Origin: Owenia fusiformis | Taxonomy: Eukaryota; Annelida; Polychaeta; Sabellida; Oweniidae | Reading direction: 5' to 3' | Assembly: GCA_903813345.2 (NCBI GenBank) | Contig: CAIIXF020000012.1 | Coordinates: 22,272,184 to 22,332,183 of the forward strand | Length of the DNA stretch: 60,000 bases | Part shown: positions 23,570 to 35,900 of the stretch, in pieces | Position numbering within the stretch: the first letter of the stretch is position 1 | How the letters are laid out: each line of letters starts with the position of its first letter | Program-made: the position numbers and the translations under genes | Notes under the pieces: generated by a model | What the model saw: the letters and a program-made list of their open reading frames with translations, nothing else | What the model was told of the DNA's origin: nothing | Databases searched by the model: none

Positions 23570-25861
23570 TCATAATTTACCAGATAAAGGGGGACGCACC
23601 TCAAGCCAGTTTCATTTCATGTATTTGGCAATTAATGGCATGGACGCATTCTGATGTATAGATCTCTCTCTCACTTTGAATTGCATCCATTACACGGCGT
23701 TACCAGAATGACAGGAACGGGGGATTTATTTTACATTGTGATTCTAAAAAAGGTCATCAAAACACAATATATATTACGGAACAGTTGATCTTATCTTATT
23801 CAATACATTTTATATAGGCAAAATAAAATGGCACATTTTGAAACCGATAAAATAAGTTAACGCATAAAACTTTAAGAATAAACAGTACACATATTACGTT
23901 GTCAAAATGTTTCGTCGCATTTAATTTCTTAGTCTCTGTCTCTTATCAAATCGTAAAATGTAAAAGAACAAAACATTCTAAACGTAATCACTTGGGATTA
24001 ACTGGAAACGAAGACAGGCTGTCCTCGTATCAAATAGGATTGTTTCTAAATAGCAGAAAAATCAATGAAATGCTGTGCTGCCATCTTTTAATCAGCTTTT
24101 AACTCGGGCTAGAGCTCCATTCACTTACATGCTAAAATCTTGGAAAAGTGGCTTAGTTTCATGATTTATCAAAGTGTGTTTGTTGAATCTGTATAAAATT
24201 TGAATGATATACCACATGATGACCCTGTTTATATACATGTTGTGATTAAACATGCAAATGTTGATTGACATTCAAATAATCCACGGTTTTAAAGAATTTT
24301 AGCATTTCATCTATGGACATTTGGCCCAAGTTTTTTTAAATTGTCATAGAAAATTATTCAAATTACATAACTGTGTAAATCACAGCTATATAGGGAGAAA
24401 ACATTTCACTGAATTCAAATATACCATTTAAAAGAAGGTAATGTAAGTCATTAGAGGTCTAATATGCAAGTCTCTTAAAATCTCACGAAAAACGAGATTT
24501 AGCGAGATTTCAAAAGCTTTATGGAAACTATACTATTGGATGTTCTCCCATTCGCAAGAAGTTTCATTTTCGCCATGTACTCACTTCATCTTTTTGAATT
24601 TAATCTCTATTTCTCGAACAGAGTACCTAAATGAAGAATAATTTTTGGTTTCAAAAGATGTACACGACGTCAACTTTACTAAATAAATGCCCACTGGCTT
24701 GGGAAAACTATTTCCCTTTATGAACGCCCATCACGCATTGGAAAAATGTTGTTCCCTCTCAAAAAGCCCCATGGGGCATAAAGAAAATTGGTTTAAAAAT
24801 TGTAGACCCCTTATGTGAATATGTAAACGCCACTTTGCAATGAGAATAGCATAATTTAACTTTGTTTATTTGAAGATCTGTATCACCTGTATTTTCATCT
24901 TTCGACAGTTTTTATTAGGCTAAATACTAGGCCATGGAGGAATCGTTCAGTTGATATTTACTCTCAAATACACCCTTTACCAATGAAAGAGTGCTCGTTC
25001 ATAGAGCTAGATGGATTGGAGTGAAATATGTCAAGTGGAACATTTCAGAGTGCCAAGACCAACTCATTAATGTTAAATGGACCTCTATAAGTGGGATACC
25101 TCCCATCCCACTTCATCCATTAACGATTAAGGCATTAACATTTACATTGTTACAGCCTGCCATTTGTTACAAACACCGGGTACTGACCCCTTAAATATAG
25201 GGTCTGAAGCTCAAATCTAGGGTCAAACGGATGGCAGAATATATAACTGTTAAGCAATCTTTGCCATTTCAATATATAGTTAAAATATTTAGTGAGGCAA
25301 GCAGATGTATGTATAATGTTAATACAAATGTAAGTTTAAGGTTTTATGACTGTAAATTGAAGCATTATAGATTTTTGGATAAACATGCAAGTCCTAGAGA
25401 CATATATTCAATCTTGCTGGAACTTATAGCAACTAAACATATTTGGAATCATTTTGAATTAATCTTTGTGAAATTCAAAATAGTCAAATGCTGTTTCAAC
25501 ATACTTGGATTCTTTTAAAGCAATCCAAAAATAAAAAGTGGCCAATTTCAAATACAAACTTTTACATTACATTCTACCATGCAAACAATTACTTCCAGGG
25601 GCGGATCTGGGAACAAACAAGGGGGGCAAATTCAGGTCAGAGAAAAAACTTCCCTAAAACCCAAAAGTTGGCCAAAATTTTGAAATTTTGAGGACCGTTT
25701 TCTTAAAAATTTGGCCTGAAATTGAAAAATAAGGCCTTAAAAGGCCCAGTATTGACCAAAAGGGCCTTTTTAGGGTTTTTTCTGGGTTCGCCAGTGACTC
25801 CTAAGATCATGATGGAAACTAATTGTTAATGACAAGTGTGATATTTTCAGACAAGTAGAAT
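23570..25861. other. No gene recognised
   Basis: A+T-rich sequence. A 95-codon reading frame at 25231-25518 continues in spirit either side of the MITE at 25862, but it has no domain or motif I know and may be retroelement remains. I see nothing else to name. Confidence 0.4.
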
Positions 25862-26060
25862 CAGGCCCGTAGCCAGGATTTTCCAAGGGGGGGTTCAGTT
25901 TTCAAAAATTCGCAGGGGGGTTCACATTTGACAATTTAGGCCCAAGTAAAGTCAAAATCACTTGAAAAGTGCTAAAAATGGTGAAAACTGCATGATTTTG
26001 AAAGAATTTTTGGCCAGGGGGGGGGGTGCCAACCCCCCCCCCCCCCTGGCTACGGGCCTG
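25862..26060. mobile_element. MITE with CAGGCCCGTAGCCAGG ends, 5-bp target duplication
   Basis: Terminal inverted repeats CAGGCCCGTAGCCAGG and CCTGGCTACGGGCCTG enclose about 199 bp of noncoding sequence with G and C runs. The flanks are AGAAT on both sides (25857-25861 and 26061-26065). Confidence 0.93.
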
Positions 26061-26358
26061 AGAATACTATAAACATTTGTTCTTTCAATATCATAGAGTA
26101 GACCCACTTGAAAATTATATTTAAGATGATTTTAAAATTGAATTAAGCTTGAAAAAGTATAAAACTCTTGTCTTTGGCTATAAGGTACAAGACACTAAGT
26201 ATACTTATTTTGATGAATGGTTAAACTACTTATGTTACATTATATTTGTAAACTTTTGTAATAATGTTTTAAATAATTGCAATTGTATCTATTTAAAAAA
26301 AATATTGCAATATTGTAAAATGACCTGATGTATACAAAGTTATAAAACAAGAAATATA

Positions 26359-26982
26359 CAGGGTGGGCCAAAAAAAAACGCCACTTTTTTTCAAGACACT
26401 ACAACTTTTTTATTTTCCAACCTACATACCTCAAATTTTGCAGTTATATAGTGCCAAGGGTTTTCAGCAATAATATAATGTAACCAGTCATTCAACTTGG
26501 ATTATATTTAATCTAAAAGGGGAGTTCAATTGGTCCGCCACCCTAATTGATGATATATTTCAGATTTAGTCGCCTTGCTGATATTGCAGTATCAATGAAA
26601 TGTTAGCTAAGTTTTTTCCAATCTGTCTAAATTCCCAGCTTTAGTTGAGCAATTTTCTAGATTGGGTGCCTTCATACAATCTCCTGGAGACCTTCCCATA
26701 CCCTATACTCACTGGGCTTTGCATCAGGGCTATTAGCTTGGTGATCATCAGGCCGTATCAGTTCAGGCACATTTTGCAAATTATGCCTATTTCTCATGAA
26801 AACCACATGTTTAAGTGAGACGCTGGTGACATATTTTATCCAAGTAAAACTGTATAATTTATGATCCATGGCTAGATAACAACCTCAAGTTTCATTTGGT
26901 ATGCAAATTATGATTTAATATCAAAAATTAAAAAAGTTATAGCATTTTGAAAAACAAGTGGCGTTTTTTTTGGCCCACCCTG
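26359..26982. mobile_element. 624-bp MITE with CAGGGTGGGCC ends, TA-type target
   Basis: Termini CAGGGTGGGCCAAAAAAAA and its complement are followed inside by CGCCACTT/AAGTGGCG. TATA flanks both ends, as expected of a Tc1/mariner-like TA target duplication. No transposase is present. Confidence 0.92.
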
Positions 26983-27032
26983 TATACATGATTTAAAAAG
27001 AAAAAAGGAGTGCTGTCTCTGACTTTCTGCAA

Positions 27033-27439
27033 TCACGCGGTCTTCGACCGTTAATTGGAATTTTTGACCTACCAGATGCTTGAAAATCAAGGATTGCGAG
27101 TCTCATACTGCACCGTTTTTCTTCCATTATACCATTAAAAGCAAAACAAAATTGCACTTCTGTCAGTGCATTACTTTATTGTAAAGAGTCCCTCGTTCTA
27201 GCAGCGTTTTGGTCCCCACTCCCCAGCTGTTAGAAGGCCTTCTTACAGCTGGGGACCAAAATTACGCTGGAAGTAGGAACTCTGTTTAAGATAATAACGT
27301 ACCATCAGAAAGAGATTTTTGTCATGCTTTGAATGGAACAAGTTTGAAGAAAAACGGTGCAGTATGAGACTCGTAATTGATTTTCAAATATCCGGTAGGT
27401 CAAAAATTCAAATTAACGGTCGAAGTTAGGACCGCGTGA
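27033..27439. mobile_element. 407-bp palindromic element
   Basis: Arms pair TCGACCGTTAATT, TTTTTGACCTACC and GAGTCTCATACTGCACCG with their complements, and the centre near 27237 is CCAGCTGTTAGAAGG/CCTTCTTACAGCTGG. No coding sequence. Confidence 0.88.
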
Positions 27440-27597
27440 CCGCGTATCGAGTGACAACATACTAACGACGAACAGCATATGGGACGTGGGGCAAAGGTTG
27501 AACTGTCTCAGAATGTAACGAACGAGGTAGAAATAAAGAATTCATATGAACGAGTCATGCAAGATACTAAAGAGATACAAATGCATTATGATACTCA

Positions 27598-28675
27598 GTT
27601 TTTGGGCAATTAAAACTCCCTGTCTGCATTGAGTATAGTTATTTATTGTCCGGTGTATAACTTTTGAAACATTATCCTAATTTTTCACAAAACTTTTTTT
27701 GATTCTGCAATAGTTAATGGTTGACATCTATGGCACACTAAAAACGAATTTTTTTATGCAGGGTACGTACATGATACAGATCAAATCTTGGCTCTACTAC
27801 AAACTATTACACACTTACTTCAAAAGTTCAATATATCGCAAAACACAGTTTTGATTTTGAACAATATCACCAATGGGAGAAATTCTTAAATCTAAATGTT
27901 TGGAAAGGAATACGTTTCTACTAAAACATACAAACCTCTTATATTATGATGAAAAAAGGATAGACATCTGATATGTATATATGCCACATATATAAGTTAT
28001 ACGAAATGAGCATATTTTATTAATTTATCGAAAATTTGGACGAAATCAATGGGTGGTACTGAACAACCAAAATCTTCTTTTTAGATATTTTTCAGGGTAG
28101 AAATATTATCAATTGATATTGGAAAACATAATTAACCATATTTTATTGAGAAAAGGGAATGAAAAAAATTATCAAATGAATATATATAATTGTCACGGAC
28201 GTCCATACGTTATTCTAATGAGATAGATATTCCTTTCGCCAGAATATTCTCTTTGACTGTGATAATTGTCTAAAATGTTGGCGGCAGTCTTGAATTTTCA
28301 TCAAGAAGGAGTGCGATTCGTGCTGGACAATGCGGTTCAAAATTTGTAGAATGTCCATATAAGTCTATGTGCCGAGAATCTAGTAAGAATATATATATGA
28401 TCGTGAACTTTCGGACCCATTATTGACTGGGCTAACCGATGTCAACGTGATACCAATGCTGTCCTGATTCGCGAAGTTGCGACAAGATTCGTTACTAAGA
28501 ATTTCTCCATCTAAAATGTCACTCGACTTTTTGGCAATTAAAAGTCCCTGCCTGCTGCATTTAGTAGTCATATATTGTCATGTGCATAATTTTGAAACCA
28601 TATCCTAATTATTTCACAAACCCTTTGTTGATTCTGCAATAGTTTCCAATTTGTAAACAGCATTTATAGCCTTTT
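27598..28675. repeat. Pair of diverged direct repeats
   Basis: 27598-27745 and 28530-28675 share TTTTTGGCAATTAAAA-TCCCTG, CATTATCCTAAT, TTTCACAAA and TTGATTCTGCAATAGTT in the same order, about 930 bp apart, with many differences. Confidence 0.75.
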
Positions 28676-29024
28676 TAATTGGGAACTTTTTTGAAATTTC
28701 CAAAATGGCTGCCATGTGATTCCAGAATTGACATGAGTGTGACGTGACATCACAGTTGCTCGTTCCTAGGTAACAACAAGATCACAATTGCTCGTTTCTA
28801 GATAGCAACAAGATTTTTGATAAAATGGCACAGAATTACCCTGATTAACACCCTTAAAATCCGATTTTCAAAGAATATATTTGGAGAAACAATAAAAGGT
28901 AAGTGGAATAAATTAGAAGATGGTTTCAAGTTACCACAGAAGTCAATTTGAAACTCAAGAATGCTTTCTTTGACTCATAATCACAAAAAAGTCGAGTGAC
29001 ATTTTAGCTGGCGAAGAACTTAAG
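28493..29024. mobile_element. Short TIR element, TAAAATGTCACTCGAC ends
   Basis: 28510-28535 (CTAAAATGTCACTCGACTTT) is inverted at 28985-29012, with weaker pairing extending outward to both ends. The interior is noncoding. Confidence 0.65.
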
Positions 29025-29043
29025 ACATTTAATTTTTTAATTT

Positions 29044-29163
29044 TCGGAGAACTGGGTTTCGGAGAACTGGGTTTCGGACAACTGGGTTTCGGAGAACTGG
29101 GTTTCGGACAACTGGGTTTCGGACAACTGGGTTTCGGAGAACTGGGTTTCGGACAACTGGGTT
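29044..29163 (-). repeat. 15-bp tandem array, inverse of that at 23425
   Basis: Eight units of GGAGAACTGGGTTTC or GGACAACTGGGTTTC, followed by GACCCCACGGTGCAT, which mirrors the ACGGTGCAT...CACCCC flank of the first array. Confidence 0.95.
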
Positions 29164-29249
29164 GACCCCACGGTGCATTATATCTGATTAATCAGTATCT
29201 GAAAGTTTGATTTAAGTACTTTTACACGCTTTTACAATTATAGTCCAAA

Positions 29250-29590
29250 TCACGCAAATCCCTTGGATGTCCCGGGACATCCTGCAAATTTAGGTGGATG
29301 TCCCGCGAAATCCCGCAAATTTAGGGCACTTTTTCTAGAAAATCTGTCCCTCTATGAAGTTTTTGCTGGTAAACCTGTTAACTGTCCCGCAATTAGGGTG
29401 TTTGTCCCTCGAATGGTCCCGCGAAATCCCGCGAATTTGATAAAAAAAAATTGGCCTATAAGCGCAATCACGCAAATCCCTTAAATGTCCCGCGAAATCC
29501 CGCGAATTTAGTAGATGTCCGGCAAAATCCCGCGAATTTTGGGCACTGGGTCTAAAAAATCTGTCCCGCGAGAAAATCTTTGGGGGTTGA
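29250..29590. repeat. CCCGCGAAATCCCGCGAATTT short repeats
   Basis: At least six close copies of TCCCGCGAAATCCCGCAAAT-type text within a block ending GGGGGTTGACAG. Probably subrepeats of the same mobile family as 21780-21910. Confidence 0.75.
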
Positions 29591-29706
29591 CAGTACTGAC
29601 CGAAACCCATTATACTGACGCACATTGTACCGAAAAACAATATACATGTACCGACGGGCATTGTAGGGAAATCCGTGCGCGTTGTACCAAAAAACATCAC
29701 TGCATC

Positions 29707-29886
29707 CAGACCCGTAGCCAGGATTTGCCAAGGGGGGTTCAGTTTTCAAAAATTACCAGGGGGAGTTCACATTTGACAATTTGCCCAAATATGGCTAAAA
29801 TCACTTGAGAAGTGCTCAAAATGGTGAAAAACTGCATGATTTTGAAAGACTTTCAACCCTGCGAAGTCCCCCTGGCTACGGGCCTG
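29707..29886. mobile_element. MITE, CCCGTAGCCAGG family
   Basis: Starts CAGACCCGTAGCCAGG and ends CCTGGCTACGGGCCTG. The flanks are ACTGCATC and ACTGCACC, an imperfect 8-bp duplication, unlike the 5-bp duplications of its relatives. Confidence 0.88.
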
Positions 29887-29999
29887 ACTGCACCAACACC
29901 ATGATTTTGTGATGTAAAAAGGCTTGTAATGGAAGATGTATGATAAGATTAGAAGAGTTTGATAAGTATTATTGAAAATCATGCACATTTAATCAGGAA

Positions 30000-30440
30000 G
30001 ACCAGGCAAGAAATAACAACACCCTAAATTCACAGCCCAAGTCAAACCTTCATGTACAAGTTGTAAGTCTGCAAAGATGTCATTTATTTATTATTAAGTT
30101 TAGTTTGGATCAAATAAATGTAGATTTAAGAATATAATGCATTTCATATCATAAACAAAAGATGTCCATAATGTTGATAGCTTGCAAAGATATTTTGTGA
30201 TAGTATTAAAGTTCTGTGCGTAACACTTAATTTCTCAGTCCGTGAACATTTGGTTTGATTTTGTTATGAATGAGATTAAAGAGCACTAAACAAGCTTTCC
30301 AATATGTACATGTGGCTCGCTATTTCAAATCATATGTAATATTGTCAGTCAGCAAAAAATGTTTTGTCATCTATTAATAAAGTTCAATGGATAACAGTTG
30401 AATTGATTCACTTCTGTTAGAAAGGTGACTAAAAAAAGGT
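30000..30440. other. No gene recognised
   Basis: A+T-rich sequence with no recognised exon or repeat. Confidence 0.4.
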
Positions 30441-30442
30441 GG

Positions 30443-30716
30443 TCCACCCATGTAGATCAGCGGTAGTGCAGGTACCTCTTACGCAATAGATCCCGGATTC
30501 GATCCCCGGTTCAGGCAAGACTAAATTTGCTTGTTTGCGTGAAGTACTTCAGGGTGTTTGACTGAGTGGTCCGCAACTCGTACAAAAGGCTGTGGTGTGT
30601 ACTTGTATGTCTATGTATAAGTGCACATAAAAGAACACAGGGCTCCTTCAAGGAGGGGTTTCTGGGTCTATCTTCCATGTTAATTACGTAAATTACGACC
30701 GTATATATACGGGACC
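30443..30716 (+). mobile_element. tRNA-headed SINE
   Basis: The first 75 bp resemble a tRNA promoter: an A-box-like TAGATCAGCGGTAGTGCAGG and a B-box GGATTCGATCCCCGG with normal spacing. A non-tRNA body follows (GGGCTCCTTCAAGGAGGGG, TCTGGGTCTATCTTCC). It would be transcribed by RNA polymerase III if active. The cloverleaf does not look intact, so I do not call a tRNA. Confidence 0.75.
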
Positions 30717-30756
30717 AGGGCTGTCAACTTGGGACCACCTAATATGAGTGACTTCA

Positions 30757-30900
30757 AAATGTTGGACACCTAAGTCCAAATCTGAACACTTTTGTCCAAA
30801 TTTTGAACACCTTTGGCCAACTTTTAAACACCTTTGGCCAAAGTTTGAGCACCTTTGCCAAACTTTGATCACCTCAAATTTTTCGCGCTCGCTACACTCG
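30757..30900. repeat. 22-bp subrepeats
   Basis: Degenerate copies of GAACACCTTTGGCCAAACTTT follow one another, then TCGCGCTCGCTACACTCGCG. A run of about 25 G follows at 30915-30939. Confidence 0.7.
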
Positions 30901-30939
30901 CGATATCGTCAACGGGGGGGGGGGGGGGGGGGGGGGGGG

Positions 30940-31210
30940 TAGGGACGAAAATTTCCAATGAACATGCGTGACATATACGGGATTCGCGTGACAAATCCGA
31001 ACAAATTGCGTTCGGTTTTTTTCAGACGTTCGTATTTTTACCGTATCGTAAACATATTTCGAAAAAATTTCTACAGAAATATTTTTGCGTGACAATTACC
31101 AGGTAAAATGCGTATTTGCGTGACATTTTCTGTCACGCAAAAAAAACTGGCGTGACTTCAAATTCTTCAGCAAATGCGTGACAAATACGCAAATTGCGGG
31201 ACAGTTGACA
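30940..31210 (-). repeat. Copy of the GTCACGCAAA / TGTCCCGCAA dispersed repeat
   Basis: The least decayed copy: GCGTGACATATACGGGATTC, TTTGCGTGACATTTTCTGTC, then AATTGCGGGACAGTTGACAG at the end. Homologous to 20762-21050 and 22266-22540. Confidence 0.88.
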
Positions 31211-31219
31211 GGCCTGCGG

Positions 31220-31915
31220 GACATACCCAAGAGGTATTGCTCACCTTCATTGGTGGTAAACAAAATACAATACAATACAATAAAGAAGACATTAGGTAAG
31301 CTTTCCAATGGTGCATTGAGCGTTGTACATGTTGCTAGGAATTTCAAATCATAAAAATGTATGTAATTTTGTCAGTTCGTCATAATGTTTCATTATCTAT
31401 TACATAATCTGTTACATTAAATTTCAATTCAATTTACTGTATTTTCTTTTAGATTTTTATCCCGTTTTTCTGCCCTCGAGAAGGGATCCTTGAATTAAAA
31501 GCTAGACAACACGTAATAAATGTTAGAATTGTGGCAGCAACATTTTTTATTGGCCTCCATTTTCGAAGATTGTTCTATATCAGACATCCTATGGCCATTA
31601 GGCGTATTCCTATAAAATATTGAGTTGTTTTCCAAATAATAGACGGACAAACAGACAAACAAATGGGCAGCTTTTCTATCTCTGAAGACAGGTTGTTCTA
31701 GTCTCAAAATACATGTTTTCTCGTTTGTTAAGATTTTCGTCAATTCTAATGATTGAATATGTATCAAAACTTAAAAACTGTGTAATATTTTACTCCAAAT
31801 AAACTTTAAATATGTGTTCGCTAATTTGTCTATCAGTATCAATTAAGTTGGGCTTGCATTGTCTCTTTAAAGGTTACACGCAGATAGTTACATGCAGGAA
31901 AACTTTACAATGTGA
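31220..31915. other. No gene recognised
   Basis: A+T-rich sequence with a short ACAATACAATACAATA tract near 31263; nothing else is recognised. Confidence 0.4.
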
Positions 31916-31917
31916 TC

Positions 31918-32092
31918 AGTATTATGGCATTCGGTATTAATAACGCCTTTCGGTACAATACACGTCGGTATAATTGGTTTCAGTATAATGCGCCTCAGTA
32001 TAATGGGTTTCGGTATAATGCATGTCGGTAATATGGGTTTCTGTATAATGTGCGCCGGTACAATCGGCTTGGGTATAATGCACGGACCCCAT
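31918..32092 (+). repeat. Degenerate 15-bp array, GGTATAATGGGTTTC
   Basis: About ten degenerate units alternate GGTATAATG and GGTTTC/CGCCTC text. Inverse relatives (CCGAAACCCATTATACTGAC) occur at 29598 and 21755. Confidence 0.8.
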
Positions 32093-32324
32093 TGTAAGCA
32101 TGCAAAGCTCAGCTGTCTGGGAATGCCCTGTGAACGAGAATGCCCCTTGGTGCCCCAGCTACCTGTTTCGGAAAATTATTCAACATGGTCTCAAAAATCA
32201 CCTCGCCATCTCTAGAAATTCTTTTACTATTACTATCTTGGAAATGTTTACTAATAGGTTAGTACTTACCCTATCGGGAATAATACTCTATTTATTAAAC
32301 ATTAGATGGCGCTGTGCTTGTCAT

Positions 32325-32720
32325 CATGCCAGATTTTAGAGTATGATACTCTGGCACCATTTTCAATAGCTTTTACTTCAAGCATTATTGGACTTCAAAC
32401 AGAAGTGATCGGTTATCCAGGGGCATAGCCAGCTTTCAGTCAGGGGGGTGTGATCGCCAAAAAAGTTTTTTGTTTTCAGGCAGGGGGGTGTGATTGTGGC
32501 TAACAATTAGCCAAAAATAAGATTTATTTTGAATTTTACAAAAATTGAGCTAGAATCTAGAAAAAACATTTTAAAGCTCTTTTCTTCTTTCTATATGCCT
32601 ATGTTATCCACAAATAATGTACTCATTGCATGGAGTAGTTAATTATCTTTGGAATAAGGAAACATATGAGTCAAAAAATAATCTGTGAAGTTTTCTTAGT
32701 GTTTTCTATGTTTTATTGGG
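32325..32720. mobile_element. Arm fragment of the 19.5-kb palindrome family, split by a MITE
   Basis: 32325-32417 and 32604-32720 match consecutive parts of the right arm at 20085-20310 (GAGTATGATACTCTGGC, ATTATTGGACTTCAAA, CATTGCATGGAGTA). The match is interrupted by the element at 32418-32603. Confidence 0.85.
32418..32603. mobile_element. MITE, CAGGGGCGTAGCCAG family, 5-bp duplication
   Basis: Begins CAGGGGCATAGCCAGC and ends ATATGCCTATG, flanked by TTATC on both sides (32413-32417 and 32604-32608). Inserted in the palindrome fragment. Confidence 0.85.
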
Positions 32721-32866
32721 GATTTCCCAATTTTACTTGCGCATTTTACATATGCAAATAATTCCACATTTATATGATTCTCAATAATATGAGTACTGTA
32801 TTACAGTCTTAGAGATTAAATATCTAAGGATGGGGAATAATAAAAATTTCACTTTTGTATTTTCAG

Positions 32867-32971
32867 TGTACATCTATGTACATGGAATGTTGCAGAGACA
32901 AGGCCACCAAAAGATCTTACTGCTGTACTAGGATTGAGTGGTGAACAGAAGCCAGGCTTAACAGCAGTAGG
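32867..32971 (+). CDS. INPP5K: 5-phosphatase exon, CTWNVAETRPP
   Basis: Acceptor TATTTTCAG, donor GTAGGT. After one base of a split codon it encodes VHLCTWNVAETRPPKDLTAV, LGLSGEQKPGLTAV. WNV is the first conserved strand of 5-phosphatases. The preceding exon, which should carry the start codon, was not identified. Confidence 0.9.
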
Positions 32972-35900
32972 GTAGGTGACACCGTGTATATATGTAACAA
33001 CTCGGCTTTGGGACTAATAGGACATGTTATAGTTGTTAATATGATTTTAGAAAATCACACATTTGATTCTATCAAATAAAACAGGAAAATACAATCTGAA
33101 GTTTGAAAACTCTGTTGACTTACATGTACATGTTATCAGAAAATCTTCAACAGTAGAATTTGATGCAAAACAATAAGTCAAACATAGAATTTGAGTGGAG
33201 TGGAGGATTATGGTAAAACTTGGGGATGAAATGTTGAGTGTTTCCAGAAGACAAAATCACAAATATAATTGATAAACATGAACTGTACATATCTCCACAA
33301 AAAGTATTGACACTCTTTGGAAAGATTGCCCTTCTAAACTCACATATAGCCTAAGTTGCTTGTCTGTTCATTTTGTAAATCCATACTTGTAAATCCAATA
33401 ATTTGTCTCAAAAATTCAAATACAGTTCAATCTGAGTTATTCTTTCTCAAAAGTATTATTCTTTCTCAAAAGTATTATGCTTTCTCAAAAGTATTCACAA
33501 ATTCAATGATGAACATTCAGGTCAAAGAAGCATACATGTTTCCAGTTTTTAAGTGTAAATGTATGTCAACGTGTCATATATTCAAGTATAGAAAAAACAG
33601 TAACTGTATAATTATTATACTTTTAGTGTTTGTATATAATTTCTGACTTTTTGGATAAAATGAATTTTGTTTTTCCAAAGGTAACAACCATTTCATAGAT
33701 CATAAAACAATGAACTTACATTTCTTAATCCACAACATGTATCATGTTTCAAGTATTCTTGTAATGTAAGATCCATCAAAAACTGTTTTGAAGAAAATGT
33801 TCATTTTGTATCATTTAAGGATTCAGGAAATAGCTTTTGCTGAAGAATGGCTGGAGAGTCTAACAAATACAGCTGCATCAAAGGGATATGTGCGAGTAAG
33901 TAAATGTTAACATTAAAGAATATGTCATCAAAGGGATATGTGCGAGTAAGTAAATGTTAACATTTGGGCATTTTACAAGGTTGCCAGATTGCCCCTTTGT
34001 GCTATATGCTGGCTTCTGAGGTCTTAGCCTTGCGTTGCAGGCAAGATTTAGAGATAAAAGGTATTAAACTTCCCAATCAAAAATATATTACCATTTTACA
34101 ATATGCAGACGACAGATTCTTTGAACAAGTGTCTAAATGTATTCCAAAGATTTGCTGAATTTTCTGGTTTAAAAGTAACTTACAATAAAACAGAAGCAAT
34201 GTGGCTAGGCCGTAGTGAATATAAAACTGATGAACACTTTGGGGTAAAATGTAAGCTATTTCCAAATAACAATATTAAAATTCTAGGTGTTATTTTATCT
34301 ACACGCAAAAAGGTAGTTGAAATAGAGGAAAATTTAAGTTCCAAGTTCACAAAATGTGAAGCTACATGTATTATGAAAAGTTGGTGTCAAAGAAATCTCA
34401 CAATTCTAGGTAAAATCACCCTGGTGAAATCTCTTCTGAGTTCACAATTTCTGTATTTAATGCAAGCATTTGTAATTCCAGATAAAATGTAAGATCGTAT
34501 TAACTCTCTATTTTTCAAATTTGTATGGGCAAAAGGAAGGTACAAAGAAGATGACATTAAAAAAAACTCCTGAAAGAGTTAAAAGAAATATTTTGATTCA
34601 AAAGTTTGAAGATGGTGGTTTAGAGATGTTAAATATGAATCATTTACAAAGTGCTCTTTTGTTAAAATGGGTCGCACGTCTTGCAAGTCCAGGATCTGGT
34701 GCCTGGCGGCATATTCCTATGTTGTATTTTAACAAGTTAGGGAAAAGTTGTAGTGTCAGCTCTGTAGGTACAGTATTAGGGAGTTTTTAGGCATTGTACA
34801 TATTAAGAATCAGTTATACCATACTTTGTTAACTGTTTGGTTAGCAAATAACCAGAAGACATTACCAAATGATAATTTATGGAACAACAAATTATTTTTG
34901 TACAGAAATAAGCCTTTATTTTTTGGTCTAATTTTGGAATTAGTTTTGTAAGTGACATTATTAACAAAACTGGTCAGTTATTTTCATATCAGGAAATTTC
35001 TAACATAATCCCCAGGAACGGTCTCACTTGGTTTGAATATTCCACATTGCGTCTTGTGCTTCAGAAAGATTTTCCACTTCACTCAGAGATTATCTATTTT
35101 AATAAAATTAACATTTTAAAATTAACCTCAAAATGTATAAGTAGCGAGATAAATAGTGACATAAAAAAGGGCGAAAGCGCCGAAAACGGAACAAATCGTG
35201 GAACTTTCCATATATGACCAGACAACCTTCCTGGCTGTAAAAAGCAACTGTGCGGAAAATTTCTTCCATTTTTTATCTACTTTTCGCAATTTTTACCCCT
35301 ACCACTAAAATTTATAGGTGTAGGCTTAATGACCATCCATAACATTTTAGGATTATCATTAAATAGTACCATAATTTCAATGTTGGGACCTTTTACCATG
35401 ATACACATGATAATGGGTGAGATTGCAGTCAATTTTTAGCAAAATGAATATTTACCTATATTTAATTAATTCGTTTTATCTCTTTTCCATAGTGGCATAT
35501 ACTTCGACATAATAAACAATGTAATTCTAATTGAAAATAAAGTTTGACAAACTATGTGACATCTGATGAGTGACTTGAATGCAAATACAGAATAATCTAG
35601 CAAAAGGTGTATCTTTCTTAAACAAATACCAAAATCACTTCTTGTTTTTGACAAGGTCATGCTTGAATGACAATGGGCATCAACGTTTATGATAGGATCT
35701 TGATCAGTTTTTGAAAGTATGATTTCGACCTACATGATTAATAAAAATAATCGAGAATTAGTTCTGCTTATTTTGCTGAACTATTTTGAAATATGATATT
35801 GTTGGTCTAATAAGGGCAGTTTTGAATTAAGAAGGAGTGTTATGTGTATTGGGAGGGGGTCTTGTTACTTAGGTAGATTTCAGGTAGATAACCAATCAAT

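Noticed and set aside
25231-25518. 95-codon reading frame as a gene
   Set aside because: No family, motif, splice or context support; possibly retroelement remains.
30443-30520. tRNA gene
   Set aside because: A and B boxes are present, but the acceptor stem and cloverleaf do not close and a SINE body follows.
31988-32215. Met/Gly-rich reading frame
   Set aside because: Produced by the GGTATAATGGGTTTC array.
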